From NCBI GenBank assembly GCA_903873905.1, contig CAIQQJ010000145.1, positions 1 through 64,000 on the forward strand: 64,000 nt of DNA, in the 5' to 3' direction. Positions within the stretch are counted from its first letter, which is position 1. Every line of letters begins with the position of its first letter. Below, one piece after another: positions 45,172-53,278 of the stretch. The DNA is from an uncultured Flavobacteriales bacterium (GTDB taxonomy: Bacteria > Bacteroidota > Bacteroidia > Palsa-965). A program made the position numbers and the translations under genes. The notes under the pieces were generated by a model. It saw only the letters and a program-made list of their open reading frames with translations. It made no database searches and had not been told where the DNA came from.

Positions 45172-45810
45172 ATGAAAGTAGAAATCTGGTCGGATGTAAT
45201 GTGTCCGTTCTGTTATATCGGGAAACGTAAATTTGAAAATGCACTTTCAGAATTTGATCATAAAGGTGAGGTAGAAATTATCTGGAAAAGTTTTCAGTTG
45301 AATCCTGCAATGAAAACCGAGCCCGGAAAAAATATCAATCAATATCTTGCAGAACTGAAAAGTTGGTCGATTGCAGAGGCGAAAGAAATGAACGATCGTG
45401 TTTCAGGAATGGCAAAGGAAGTTGGCTTGAATTATGATTTCGACAAGGCGATTGTTGCGAATTCTTTTGATGCACATCGACTCATACAATTTGCCAAGAC
45501 CAAGAAAAAAGGTGATGAGGCGGAAGAGCGAATTTTCAAAGCCTATTTCACTGAAGGGAAAAACACGGATGATCATTCAACACTTCTTCAACTTGGAAAA
45601 GAAATCGGATTGGATGAAAATGAATTGAAGGAAATATTGGAAAGTGAAAGGTTTTCACAGGAAGTCCATAATGACATCGAAGAGGCGCAACTAATTGGAG
45701 TAAGAGGTGTTCCTTTTTTTGTGTTTGATAGAAAGTTGGCTGTTTCCGGTGCACAACCTCAACAGGTTTTCATGGACACATTAAAGAAAGCTTGGAAAGA
45801 GAAAAATTGA
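45172..45810 (+). CDS. DsbA-family (FrnE-type) oxidoreductase
   Basis: 212 residues without a signal peptide. The thioredoxin-fold N-terminus 'IWSDVMCPFCYIGKRKFE' has the CPFC active-site motif, and 'GVRGVPFFVFDRKLAVSGAQ' has the cis-Pro region. This is the cytoplasmic DsbA/FrnE subgroup (with 2-hydroxychromene isomerase-like fold), linked to disulfide and oxidative-stress chemistry. It follows the FMN reductase by 1 base. Confidence 0.9.
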   Translation: MKVEIWSDVMCPFCYIGKRKFENALSEFDHKGEVEIIWKSFQLNPAMKTEPGKNINQYLAELKSWSIAEAKEMNDRVSGMAKEVGLNYDFDKAIVANSFDAHRLIQFAKTKKKGDEAEERIFKAYFTEGKNTDDHSTLLQLGKEIGLDENELKEILESERFSQEVHNDIEEAQLIGVRGVPFFVFDRKLAVSGAQPQQVFMDTLKKAWKEKN

Positions 45811-45927
45811 AATGTCCTTAGTGGATTTTTTTGATTTTCAGGATATTTGGGTGTGATTAATGTTCCCAATACAGTGCAAATCAGTGATTCGCCAAAAAAT
45901 CAAGGAATTATTTGACTAACGTTTTTT

Positions 45928-45949
45928 CCCGAAGGGACCACCCTGTGGT
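45928..45949 (-). repeat. 22-nt double-hairpin insertion, copy 1 (inverted)
   Basis: Read on the minus strand it has stem CCAC-AGG-GTGG, then T, then CCC-TTC-GGG, then A. It is absent from the intact copy at 46312-46426 at the matching point (a run of six Ts before AATACG). The position can shift by one base because of the T run. Confidence 0.85.
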
Positions 45950-45978
45950 AATACGATCTGTTTATTATTTTTGCGACG

Positions 45979-46000
45979 CCACATAGTGGTCCCTTCGGGA
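45979..46000 (+). repeat. 22-nt double-hairpin insertion, copy 2
   Basis: Same element in plus orientation, with the first loop changed from AGG to ATA while the CCAC/GTGG stem stays intact. It is inserted directly after the first G of the tRNA-Ser acceptor stem copy. Confidence 0.85.
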
Positions 46001-46035
46001 GAGAAATGGCAGAGTGGTCGATCGCGGTAGTCTTG

Positions 46036-46057
46036 CCACAGGGTGGTCCCTTCGGGA
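46036..46057 (+). repeat. 22-nt double-hairpin insertion, copy 3
   Basis: Identical to copy 1 in the opposite orientation. It is inserted between the second and third anticodon bases (TG|A) of the tRNA-Ser copy. Confidence 0.85.
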
Positions 46058-46090
46058 AAAACTATTGACTGTAACAATAAATTTTATTTT

Positions 46091-46333
46091 ATGTTTTTTA
46101 CATATATCCTGTTAAGCAAGGTGGATGGGAAATATTATTATGGAAGTTGTGCTAATATTGAAATAAGGTTGAAGGCCCATAACAGTGGTAAAGTTCGATC
46201 AACAAAAGGACGTCGGCCACTTGTGCTACATTACCAAGAATCCTTTGACACAAAATCTGACGCAATAAGACGAGAAAACTTTTTTAAATCCATTGACGGC
46301 TATAATTGGCTAAAAAATCAAGGAATTATTTGA
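46091..46333 (+). CDS. Small GIY-YIG domain nuclease
   Basis: 80 residues from ATG 46091 (an upstream in-frame extension would run through the repeat copy and is not credible). 'FFTYILLSKVDGKYYYGSC' holds the GIY-YIG strands as Y-I-L and Y-Y-G, 'IRLKAHNSGKVRSTKGRRP' holds the catalytic Arg, and 'IRRENFFKS' holds the Glu-bearing helix. These small single-domain proteins (YhbQ/URI type) are found across Bacteroidota; some relatives are homing nucleases. Its 3' end and the following tRNA-Ser are partly duplicated just upstream, which suggests a past rearrangement around this gene. Confidence 0.85.
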   Translation: MFFTYILLSKVDGKYYYGSCANIEIRLKAHNSGKVRSTKGRRPLVLHYQESFDTKSDAIRRENFFKSIDGYNWLKNQGII

Positions 46334-46373
46334 CTAACGTTTTTTAATACGATCTGTTTATTACTTTTGCGAC

Positions 46374-46458
46374 GGAGAAATGGCAGAGTGGTCGATCGCG
46401 GTAGTCTTGAAAACTATTGACTGTAATAGGTCCGGGGGTTCGAATCCCTCTTTCTCCG
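46374..46458 (+). tRNA. tRNA-Ser(UGA)
   Basis: 85 bases. Acceptor stem GGAGAAA / TTTCTCC, D-arm with AGTGGTCGATC, anticodon stem GTAGT / ACTAT around loop CTTGAAA (anticodon TGA at 46408-46410), a long class II variable arm, T-arm GGGGG-TTCGAAT-CCCTC and discriminator G. It reads the UCA (and probably UCG/UCU) serine codons. CCA is not encoded. Confidence 0.95.
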
Positions 46459-46464
46459 CGGAAT

Positions 46465-46510
46465 AAATGAAAAATCCTTTGAACTCGAGAGTTTAAAGGA
46501 TTTTTCATTT
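46465..46510 (+). terminator. Terminator after tRNA-Ser
   Basis: A perfect 16-bp stem (AAATGAAAAATCCTTT and its complement at 46495-46510) with a 14-base loop starts 7 bases after the tRNA. The AT-rich outer stem gives a T-run on either strand, so it may work in both directions. Confidence 0.8.
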
Positions 46511-46543
46511 TAAGACTTTTTGATCACAAAATTGCTCGATTAG

Positions 46544-46573
46544 AAAAAACCCCCTCTTTTCAGAAGGGATTTT
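46544..46573 (-). terminator. Terminator of the cytochrome/porin operon
   Basis: On the minus strand a ~12-bp stem (AAATCCCTTCT / AGAGGGGGTTT, with G-U pairs) around a GAAA tetraloop runs into a T-run. It lies 27 bases after the 46600 stop. Confidence 0.8.
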
Positions 46574-46599
46574 CATTAAACAGGATACTTAAATTCCAT

Positions 46600-46872
46600 T
46601 TAATTCGCGGACTTCAAAAACTCGACAATTTTATCCGTTTCCATTTTTGTAAGATTGGCACGATCCTGCATGTGTAATCCAATCGTTTTCCATTGTTCGT
46701 CGTTGAATTCGGTTGGAGAAGGTCCATTATGACAGCGGATGCAATTTTCCGCCCAAAGTTGTGCGCCAGATTTGGCTTCAACAATCTGTTTTGCAGATGA
46801 ACAACCTTGAGCAATTATGATTGTCATCAAAAGAGAAAACAGAAATCCAATTATATATTTTGATTTTTTCAT
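46600..46872 (-). CDS. Small c-type cytochrome lipoprotein
   Basis: 90 residues. A lipoprotein-like leader (LMTIIIAQGC, Cys-24) is followed by a single heme c site 'CIRCHNG' and the C-terminal helix pattern 'EQWKTIGLHMQDRANLTKMETDKIVEFLK'-type (His-Met region HMQDRANLT gives the likely axial Met). It is a short electron carrier anchored in the periplasm. It is the last gene of a four-gene minus-strand operon. Confidence 0.82.
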   Translation of the reverse strand: MKKSKYIIGFLFSLLMTIIIAQGCSSAKQIVEAKSGAQLWAENCIRCHNGPSPTEFNDEQWKTIGLHMQDRANLTKMETDKIVEFLKSAN

Positions 46873-46891
46873 GGCTATATATTTTAATTTT

Positions 46892-48121
46892 TTACAATCC
46901 TGTTGCTACGTGAATGAGAAACATACTTGTCTTCATGCCGCTCATACCTGGCATATTTCCCATTCCCGATCCTCCCATAGCACCATCGGAAATTTGGTAG
47001 CTGATTTTTAAAACTGTTCTCCATACAAACCAGTAATTCAGGCCGACCTCTATTTGTGATTGATTGCTGTACCATAGCGACCCTTTCGGTGTATTGTAAA
47101 CGGAATATCTACCAACCAACTCAAAGTTCCTGAGCACATTATTAGCAACCAAAGCAGGCCGATAAGCGAGCTGCACATAATAGGAGGAACATTTATTTGT
47201 AAATGTGTAACGAGTGGTATCCTCCGGATTAAGGTAAGTGGCTTTACTCACATTTGAAATATTGTGCTGCCCTTTAATGTCAATAGTCCCTTTGATAAGG
47301 TTAATGACTTTTATGTAAGCCACATCACCAGCAAAAAGCAAAGCCGTAACATCTTTATAATTTAAATCCTCATTAAGAGTATCGCCAGCAAATGGAGACG
47401 TTTTTGATCCAGGTTTTGCATAATATCCAGAAACCCCAATTTCCAAAGATGAATTTGAAAAAGGCAAAAAACCAATTCTAGCTCCAACAGCCTTGTTGTT
47501 ATTATTATCATTTGCATTTTCAAACGACAACATTCCTGCTTCGGTTGGTTCTTCAGTTCCATCTTTTATCCTAGGACCATTTACACAAAACAAGGAATAG
47601 CTCAATTTGGATTTTCCAACTTGCAATCCTCCTCGCACCTCAACACCAATATCCGCCATCGGCAACATACCATCATGACCAACACCAAGAGGAGCCGAAC
47701 TGAATTTATTTACCCATGATGGATGAAATTTTTCACCAAAAGTTCCAAAAGGAATTAGAATCTTCCCAACTTTCACAACGACACCTTTTGAAACAACAAA
47801 GGATGCATTGGCATAACCCAAATTCAAACCAAATTGGTTCGACATGTATTCCATTTCCAATTCACTTTCAAAAAGGAAACGATCTCCTTGTCGCCACAAC
47901 AAAACCGGATTAAAAGATGTCATATTAAAATTCACATTATCGGATCCTGCATCCAATCCAAATTGTGAAAAACCGCGAATCATGAAATTTGTATTCGGAT
48001 CTCTTTTTAAAGTTGTGACATCATCCTTTAAATTATTGATTTGGTCTTGAATAGTATCCTGTGCTTTAAGAGCACCAAAACACAAAACAAACCCTCCTGC
48101 TAAAATCAGTTTTTGTAGCAT
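46892..48121 (-). CDS. Outer membrane porin-like beta-barrel protein
   Basis: 409 residues. A signal peptide (GGFVLCFGALKAQ) is followed by a short coiled coil ('DQINNLKDDVTTLKRD') and then amphipathic strands to the C-terminus, like phosphate-selective or trimeric porins. Near the end is a Met/Gly-rich loop ('GAMGGSGMGNMPGMSGMKTSM') with about six Met residues in a MxxM-like pattern, of the sort found in copper-binding proteins; metal binding is inference. It is located between two cytochrome c genes with gaps of 4 and 19 bases. Confidence 0.75.
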   Translation of the reverse strand: MLQKLILAGGFVLCFGALKAQDTIQDQINNLKDDVTTLKRDPNTNFMIRGFSQFGLDAGSDNVNFNMTSFNPVLLWRQGDRFLFESELEMEYMSNQFGLNLGYANASFVVSKGVVVKVGKILIPFGTFGEKFHPSWVNKFSSAPLGVGHDGMLPMADIGVEVRGGLQVGKSKLSYSLFCVNGPRIKDGTEEPTEAGMLSFENANDNNNNKAVGARIGFLPFSNSSLEIGVSGYYAKPGSKTSPFAGDTLNEDLNYKDVTALLFAGDVAYIKVINLIKGTIDIKGQHNISNVSKATYLNPEDTTRYTFTNKCSSYYVQLAYRPALVANNVLRNFELVGRYSVYNTPKGSLWYSNQSQIEVGLNYWFVWRTVLKISYQISDGAMGGSGMGNMPGMSGMKTSMFLIHVATGL

Positions 48122-48125
48122 GATT

Positions 48126-48524
48126 CTATTTTTTAAAAGTTCTTAAATAATTTACCAATTGCCAGCGTTGAGTTTCTGTCAGCAAAGCTTTGTAACTCGC
48201 CATTGGTGCGCGTCCTGTAGTCATTTTCCAAAATAGTGAACCGTCGCTTTCTGCTTGTACTTTTGGAAGGGTGTAATTTGCTGGACGTGGAGTAAGTGCA
48301 AGTCCTGCTACTCCATCGCCTTTTCCCTTTTCACCATGACACATAACACACATGGCTGTGTAGGTCTTTTTTCCTTCTGCTGTTGCAGTTTCATTTCCTT
48401 TCAATGGATTAACCAAAGTATCAACGACTGAAGGTGCAACCCATGGTGTGTAAGCAAAACAAAACACAGCAATAGAAAAGCTGAGTACAACAATAATCCC
48501 TAGTGAATAAATTAATTTTCTCAT
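48126..48524 (-). CDS. Class I c-type cytochrome
   Basis: 132 residues. A hydrophobic N-terminal segment (LGIIVVLSFSIAVFCFAY) acts as signal or anchor, followed by the heme site 'CVMCHGEKGKGDG' and 'TTGRAPMASYKALLTETQRWQLVNYLRTF' (in part: axial Met in 'APMASY', terminal helix 'QRWQLVNYLR'). It is a periplasmic electron carrier, close in form to cytochromes c associated with nitrogen or respiratory oxidases. Its neighbours are the PKD lipoprotein upstream (11 bases) and the porin downstream (4 bases). Confidence 0.88.
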   Translation of the reverse strand: MRKLIYSLGIIVVLSFSIAVFCFAYTPWVAPSVVDTLVNPLKGNETATAEGKKTYTAMCVMCHGEKGKGDGVAGLALTPRPANYTLPKVQAESDGSLFWKMTTGRAPMASYKALLTETQRWQLVNYLRTFKK

Positions 48525-48535
48525 TATTTCTAGAA

Positions 48536-48847
48536 TTAGTTAATGGTAACGGTCTTTGTCGTCTCGTCCATTTTTTTTCCATTCTTACTCATGGCCATAA
48601 TCTTTACAGTATAGGTTCCTGCTGTAGTGTAGGTATGAGAAGGATTTGCTTCAGTTGGAGTACCTCCATCGCCAAAATCCCAACTGTAATTATCTGCATC
48701 CATACTGCAAGTTGAACTGAAACTCATTGCTGTTCCTACGGTTCCAGTTGAAGCAAAATCGCAGCATGCCATTGGCTTTTTCATACAACCTGTAGAAGCA
48801 AGGATGAGTACGAACAATACATTGAGGAATATTAATTTGGTCTTCAT
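48536..48847 (-). CDS. PKD-domain lipoprotein
   Basis: 103 residues from ATG 48847 (a longer in-frame start lies upstream, but this ATG gives the only good leader). The lipobox is LASTGC (Cys-21). The single PKD domain is 'YSWDFGDGGTPTEANPSHTY' with 'AGTYTVKIMAMSKNG'. It has an unusually Cys- and Met-rich stretch just after the lipobox ('CMKKPMACCDF'). It is the first gene of the cytochrome operon, 11 bases before the next. Confidence 0.8.
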   Translation of the reverse strand: MKTKLIFLNVLFVLILASTGCMKKPMACCDFASTGTVGTAMSFSSTCSMDADNYSWDFGDGGTPTEANPSHTYTTAGTYTVKIMAMSKNGKKMDETTKTVTIN

Positions 48848-48983
48848 GTTATCTTGATTTTTAATATTAATAGGAAGGGTTATTAATAGAACAATAGGCT
48901 TGCGGAAAGCAAGCAAAAATAAAATACAAAAGTCCCACACACTCTTCAATCTGAAGAGCAGAAGAAATTCTGTTTAGGAAAAT

Positions 48984-49406
48984 TTAAATCCGGAAAACCG
49001 CTATGAATGGCAGATGCACCGATGAAAGATCGGGAGGTGGTCGATAACAAACGAAATTCTTAAATTCAAAAACTTGCGGAACAAAAATATAGTCAAGTTG
49101 TATTGTTGCATGACTAAAATCGAAAAGGCCTAAAGCAAATTTATCAGGTGAATAAAAAACATCAGAATTTATTTTCTGAAATTGATCATGACAACATTGG
49201 GCATTGTCAATTGTTGTGGTTGAAAAATTATGGCAGTTGGTTCTGCAATTGTTTTTATGCCCTTCCATTCCACAAGTCGCTTGGCCATAACCAAAAACGA
49301 TTTTGAATTGAGCCAAATGATTGCCGCAAAAATGAAATGCAATACCCATTCTCAACGAAAGCTCGAGAATTAGGAATGCCATGGAAAATGCAATTGTCCT
49401 TTTCAT
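48984..49406 (-). CDS. HYC_CC_PP family protein
   Basis: 140 residues. The family's three landmarks are present: 'AFHFCGNHL' (the HYC site, with Phe for Tyr), 'NAQCCHDQF' (CC) and 'CYRPPPDL' (PP). A signal-like N-terminus precedes them. It is Cys- and His-rich (about eight Cys), suggesting metal binding, though the family's function is not established. It lies 136 bases upstream of the PKD/cytochrome operon, same strand. Confidence 0.8.
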   Translation of the reverse strand: MKRTIAFSMAFLILELSLRMGIAFHFCGNHLAQFKIVFGYGQATCGMEGHKNNCRTNCHNFSTTTIDNAQCCHDQFQKINSDVFYSPDKFALGLFDFSHATIQLDYIFVPQVFEFKNFVCYRPPPDLSSVHLPFIAVFRI

Positions 49407-49740
49407 TTTTTATTTAATGAAATAAAGGTATTCAAAAAACGTATCGATTTTTTAAGAGAGAAATCATCTTTTCTGTAAAATATTTCCAATTTTTAAATGA
49501 AAAAGTTCCAACTCCTAGTATGTTTTGCAATTAGCAACTTACAAAAGCAAAAATAGAAATAGCTCAAATGCTCAATCAACACATGAATAATTCACCACAT
49601 ATCCAGAGTAAATTGCCATTTATGAAGAGAAGCAACCTTTGCGCTAATCCATTCAGAAATCAGCCCTGTTTTTCGTAACTTAGTGCATTAATGTTTTTGG
49701 TCACGCCTCCCGTCCAATTGGGTAAAAAAAATATCATTCC
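49407..49740. other. Divergent intergenic region, no gene seen
   Basis: 334 bases between the minus-strand HYC_CC_PP gene and the plus-strand GWxTD gene. It is AT-rich and should hold both promoters, but I find no clear TAnnTTTG box with a spaced -33 match. No hairpin or ORF is supported. Confidence 0.5.
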
Positions 49741-51243
49741 ATGAAAAGGATTATCATGTTTGCTTCGCTGCTTTTTGCTGTAGGCAATTCGTTCGCAAGG
49801 GAAATCACAGCCAATCTTTCCTGTTGCGCATTCAGCACAGCCGATAGTAAAAGTTATGTTGAAACTTATATTTCCATTATTGGTAATTCCGTGACGTACA
49901 ACAAAAAACCAAATGGGAAATATTCCGCTGCAGTAGACGTCGTGATGACTTTTACCAGTAATGATTCCATTCGTTCAGCACAACGTTATATTCTGAACAG
50001 TCCTGAAGTAGATGATTCCTCAAAAGCAGTAAATTTTCTAGACCTCCAACGAATTCCTCTACCTGCAGGATATTATTACTTGCAGGTTTCACTTACCGAT
50101 TTGAATCGTCAGCCTCAACATCCAATTTCAAATAAAAGATCAATTCTTGTTTCCATTGATCAAGATTCTGTCAATCTTTCGGATGTGGAATTGCTGGACA
50201 ATTATTACAAATCAACAACACAGGGATTGCTAACTAAAAGCGGTTATGATCTTGTTCCTTATGTTTCTTCCTTTTATCCGCCGAATCTTTCTCAACTTAG
50301 TTTTTACTCAGAAATTTATAATACAAGCAAGGTATTAAAGCCTGAAGAAAAATTTCTTGTCCTGTACTATATCGAATCCGCAGTGAATGGCAATAAAATG
50401 TCAGGATTCAGTTCATTTATTAAACCAACACCTGAAAAAGTCATTCCACTTTTATTTTCATTTAATGTCACCTCATTGCCTTCCGGTAGTTATTATCTCG
50501 TAGTGGAAGTTCGTAATGCATCCAATCGATTATTGTCAATGCACAAAACTTCGTTCGAACGATTCAATCCTGGTGTGATTTATAAATTGGATGATTTGGC
50601 GGCAATTGACATTGCAAATACATTTGCCGGGAAAATAAAAAATGGAGATTCTCTGGTAGATGTAATTCGAAGTCTTCGTCCCATTAGCAGTTCTTCCGAA
50701 ATTGAATTTGCGGAAAATAGAATAAAAGCTGGCGACATAAAATTAATGCAGCAATATCTTTACAATTTTTGGCTAGCTAGAAACGAACCGAATCCACAAG
50801 CTGCTTGGGATAAATACAACAGTGAAGTACAAAGAGTCAACAAAGAATTTGGAACTCAAATTATGAAAGGTTATGATTCAGACCGTGGCCGCGTTTATTT
50901 GCAATATGGACCTCCTGATCAACGTGTGGTAATGAATGAGGAGCCGAGTGCCTATCCTTATGAAATTTGGCAATACTACAGCATTCGAAACAACCCGAAC
51001 ATTTCAGAAATCAATCAGCCAGATAATGTCACGCAAACAAACAAGAAATTTGTTTTTGCAGATTTCGATCTTGTAACAAATAAATACCAACTCATTCATT
51101 CCGATGCAAGAGGAGAAACGCGTGATGACAATTGGAAACTGCGTTTGGTTAAACGTGACAATGCAACGCACAGCCTCGATCAACAAAATGGAAATCCACA
51201 ATATGGTGGTCACTCAAATGATTGGTACACTAATCCGCATTAA
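49741..51243 (+). CDS. GWxTD domain-containing protein
   Basis: 500 residues, with a signal peptide (FASLLFAVGNSFA). N-terminal beta-rich region (residues ~25-270), then a helical part and the C-terminal GWxTD region (residues ~360-440: 'GYDSDRGRVYLQYGPPDQRV', 'YPYEIWQYY'). The signature is in the variant form G-Y-D-S-D. GWxTD proteins are widespread in Bacteroidota and of unknown function. A glycosyltransferase follows 64 bases later. Confidence 0.88.
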   Translation: MKRIIMFASLLFAVGNSFAREITANLSCCAFSTADSKSYVETYISIIGNSVTYNKKPNGKYSAAVDVVMTFTSNDSIRSAQRYILNSPEVDDSSKAVNFLDLQRIPLPAGYYYLQVSLTDLNRQPQHPISNKRSILVSIDQDSVNLSDVELLDNYYKSTTQGLLTKSGYDLVPYVSSFYPPNLSQLSFYSEIYNTSKVLKPEEKFLVLYYIESAVNGNKMSGFSSFIKPTPEKVIPLLFSFNVTSLPSGSYYLVVEVRNASNRLLSMHKTSFERFNPGVIYKLDDLAAIDIANTFAGKIKNGDSLVDVIRSLRPISSSSEIEFAENRIKAGDIKLMQQYLYNFWLARNEPNPQAAWDKYNSEVQRVNKEFGTQIMKGYDSDRGRVYLQYGPPDQRVVMNEEPSAYPYEIWQYYSIRNNPNISEINQPDNVTQTNKKFVFADFDLVTNKYQLIHSDARGETRDDNWKLRLVKRDNATHSLDQQNGNPQYGGHSNDWYTNPH

Positions 51244-51307
51244 TAAATTCGAAAGTCAAGGATCTGTTAATTGGAATCATTGAATTTTTGAATTTTTGAA
51301 TTTTTTT

Positions 51308-52342
51308 ATGTCAAAAGTCGCTGTCGTAATTCTGAATTGGAACGGAAGAAAATTTCTGGAACAATTCCTGCCGTCCGTAATAAATAATAACCCCGACTTT
51401 TCCGAAATAATTATTGCAGACAACGCTTCAACCGACGATTCTATCGATTGGCTGAAAAACAATTATCCTTCAATTCGCATCATCAGCAATGCCTCCAATT
51501 TTGGATTTTCAAAAGGCTATAATGAATCACTAAAACAAGTTGATGCAGAATATTTTGTGCTGTTGAATTCGGATGTTGAAGTTACTTCTGGATGGCTGGA
51601 ACCAGTTATTAAATTAATGGACAGTGATTCCAAAATTGCAGCATGCCAACCAAAAATTCGCGCATTTCATGAGCCCGAAAAATTTGAATATGCAGGAGCA
51701 GCAGGAGGATTTATTGATAAATGGGGATATCCATTTTGCCGAGGAAGAATTTTTGACACCTACGAAACGGATGAAGGCCAATACAATGATTCATGCGAAG
51801 TTTTCTGGGCAACTGGCGCCTGTTTATTTGTTCGTGCAAATGCGTGGAAAGAAGTGAGCGGATTAGACGAAGATTTTTTCGCACATATGGAGGAAATTGA
51901 TTTGTGTTGGAGAATGCGTAACCACGGATGGAAAGTGATGTATTGCGGAGACTCCTCCGTTTTTCACGTGGGCGGTGGAACATTGGCAAAACAAAACCCC
52001 AAAAAAACATTTCTGAATTTCAGAAACAACCTTCTTCTTCTTGTAAAAAATCATTCCACACGATTTTTTATTTTGAAAATTTTTCTAAGAATGTGTTTGG
52101 ATGGAATTGCAGGGATGAAATTTTTGTTGAGCGGGGAAATCAATCATTGCTTTGCAGTCATCCATGCGCATTTTAGTTTTTATGGCATGTTAGGAAAAAC
52201 CCTGAGCAAAAGAAATGCGATGAAAAAGGAAATTGAAAAATACGCCACCACCTGCATCTATGAAAAAACATTGATCATGGAATATTTTTTCAGAGGCAAG
52301 AAAAAATTCAGTGATTTAGATAAAGCGAAATTCAGTAAATAA
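51308..52342 (+). CDS. Family 2 glycosyltransferase
   Basis: 344 residues from ATG 51308. GT-A fold: 'VAVVILNWNGRKFLEQFLPSV', nucleotide-binding 'IIADNASTDDSIDWL', the DxD-type metal site 'LLNSDVEVTSGWL', and an acceptor region 'EIDLCWRMRNHGWKVMYCGDSSVFHVGGGT' (given in recognised parts 'EIDLCWRMRNHG' and 'VFHVGGGT'). It probably transfers sugars onto a surface polysaccharide such as rhamnosyl residues. An AT-rich TTTTTGAA triplet repeat lies just upstream. Confidence 0.9.
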   Translation: MSKVAVVILNWNGRKFLEQFLPSVINNNPDFSEIIIADNASTDDSIDWLKNNYPSIRIISNASNFGFSKGYNESLKQVDAEYFVLLNSDVEVTSGWLEPVIKLMDSDSKIAACQPKIRAFHEPEKFEYAGAAGGFIDKWGYPFCRGRIFDTYETDEGQYNDSCEVFWATGACLFVRANAWKEVSGLDEDFFAHMEEIDLCWRMRNHGWKVMYCGDSSVFHVGGGTLAKQNPKKTFLNFRNNLLLLVKNHSTRFFILKIFLRMCLDGIAGMKFLLSGEINHCFAVIHAHFSFYGMLGKTLSKRNAMKKEIEKYATTCIYEKTLIMEYFFRGKKKFSDLDKAKFSK

Positions 52343-52425
52343 TAAATTGCCTATTTATTAATTTCCAATTCCAGTTTTTTTGAACCTCTTCAATTCGAAA
52401 TTGGCGATCACCAAATTGCAAATCG

Positions 52426-53178
52426 CTACTTCTCACCCAAAATCCCAACGGGTCTCATTTTAGTTCTCAATTTGAATTTTTCAATCGCTTTTATTTGAAG
52501 CCAATTCATTGCTTCTTCCACCGAATCGGTAAACAGAATGATTTCCAAATCGGCTCTTGCGATTGTACCTTCAGCAATCATCATTTCAAAGTGTTCTCTT
52601 AACTTTTTGTGATAATCCATTCCCATTACCACAATTGGGAAATGAAGCATTTTCCCGGTTTGCACCAAAGTTACGGCTTCAAAAAGTTCATCAAGGGTAC
52701 CAAAACCTCCTGGCATCACCACATAAGCATAGGAATATTTCGAGAGCAAGACTTTCCGCACAAAAAAGAATCGAATATCCACCCAAGTATCCAAATAAGG
52801 ATTCGGGTGCTGTTCATGGGGTAGTATTATATTACAACCAACGGACCTCCCACCCTCTTCCTTTGCACCACGATTGGCCGCTTCCATTATTCCTGGACCA
52901 CCACCCGTCATGACTGTAAATCCCAATTTTGCGATTCCTTTTCCGGCTTCACGAGCAAGCTCATAATATTGATGGCCTTCCTTAAATCGTGCCGATCCAA
53001 AAACAGTAACACAAGGGCCAACGAAATGTAATTTTCGTAATCCTCGAATAAATTCCCACAAAACTTTAATAACGAAAACAAATTCTTTTTTCCGTGAACG
53101 TGGCCCTTCTAAAAATGCCCTTTCCTGCTTGACCCTTTCAACTGATTCTTCAGCCACTTTTTTCACATCGATTTCCAT
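52426..53178 (-). CDS. LOG-family (TIGR00730 type) protein, possible cytokinin-riboside phosphoribohydrolase
   Basis: 250 residues. Rossmann fold with 'VTVFGSARF', 'VMTGGGPGIMEAANRGAKE' and the active-site loop 'VMPGGFGTLDELFEAVTLVQ' (PGGxGTxxE). Members hydrolyse nucleoside-5'-monophosphates (LOG/PpnN types). The physiological role here is uncertain. It is convergent with the glycosyltransferase and downstream of a TPR gene on the same strand. Confidence 0.88.
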   Translation of the reverse strand: MEIDVKKVAEESVERVKQERAFLEGPRSRKKEFVFVIKVLWEFIRGLRKLHFVGPCVTVFGSARFKEGHQYYELAREAGKGIAKLGFTVMTGGGPGIMEAANRGAKEEGGRSVGCNIILPHEQHPNPYLDTWVDIRFFFVRKVLLSKYSYAYVVMPGGFGTLDELFEAVTLVQTGKMLHFPIVVMGMDYHKKLREHFEMMIAEGTIARADLEIILFTDSVEEAMNWLQIKAIEKFKLRTKMRPVGILGEK

Positions 53179-53231
53179 TCCGGTAATTGGTTCTTAAAAA
53201 TAATTAAGAAATACTGTATGATAGCGGATAC

Positions 53232-53259
53232 AAAAAAGCCGCTTCTGTAGGAAACGGCT
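53232..53259 (-). terminator. Terminator of the TPR protein gene
   Basis: On the minus strand a 9-bp stem (AGCCGTTTC / GAAGCGGCT, one G-U pair) with a 5-base loop is followed by six Ts. It lies 19 bases past the 53279 stop. Confidence 0.85.
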
Positions 53260-53278
53260 CTTCTGAATATTGCTGAAA

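Larger units (their letters stand above)
45894..46074. pseudogene. Degenerate duplicate of the GIY-YIG 3' end plus tRNA-Ser 5' part, with three 22-nt insertions
   Basis: This stretch aligns with 46312-46426: the last seven codons of the GIY-YIG frame (KNQGII-stop), the spacer and the first 53 bases of tRNA-Ser. It matches almost base for base once three 22-nt insertions (45928, 45979, 46036) are removed; one substitution is seen in the spacer. The tRNA copy stops in the variable arm, and one insertion splits its anticodon, so it cannot encode a tRNA. It is a broken direct repeat bordering the GIY-YIG gene. Confidence 0.85.

Noticed and set aside
45810-46460. CRISPR-like array at the GIY-YIG locus
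   Set aside because: Three 22-nt copies are in mixed orientation with unequal spacing, and the flanks align to a tRNA duplicate; there are no spacers of constant length and no cas genes.
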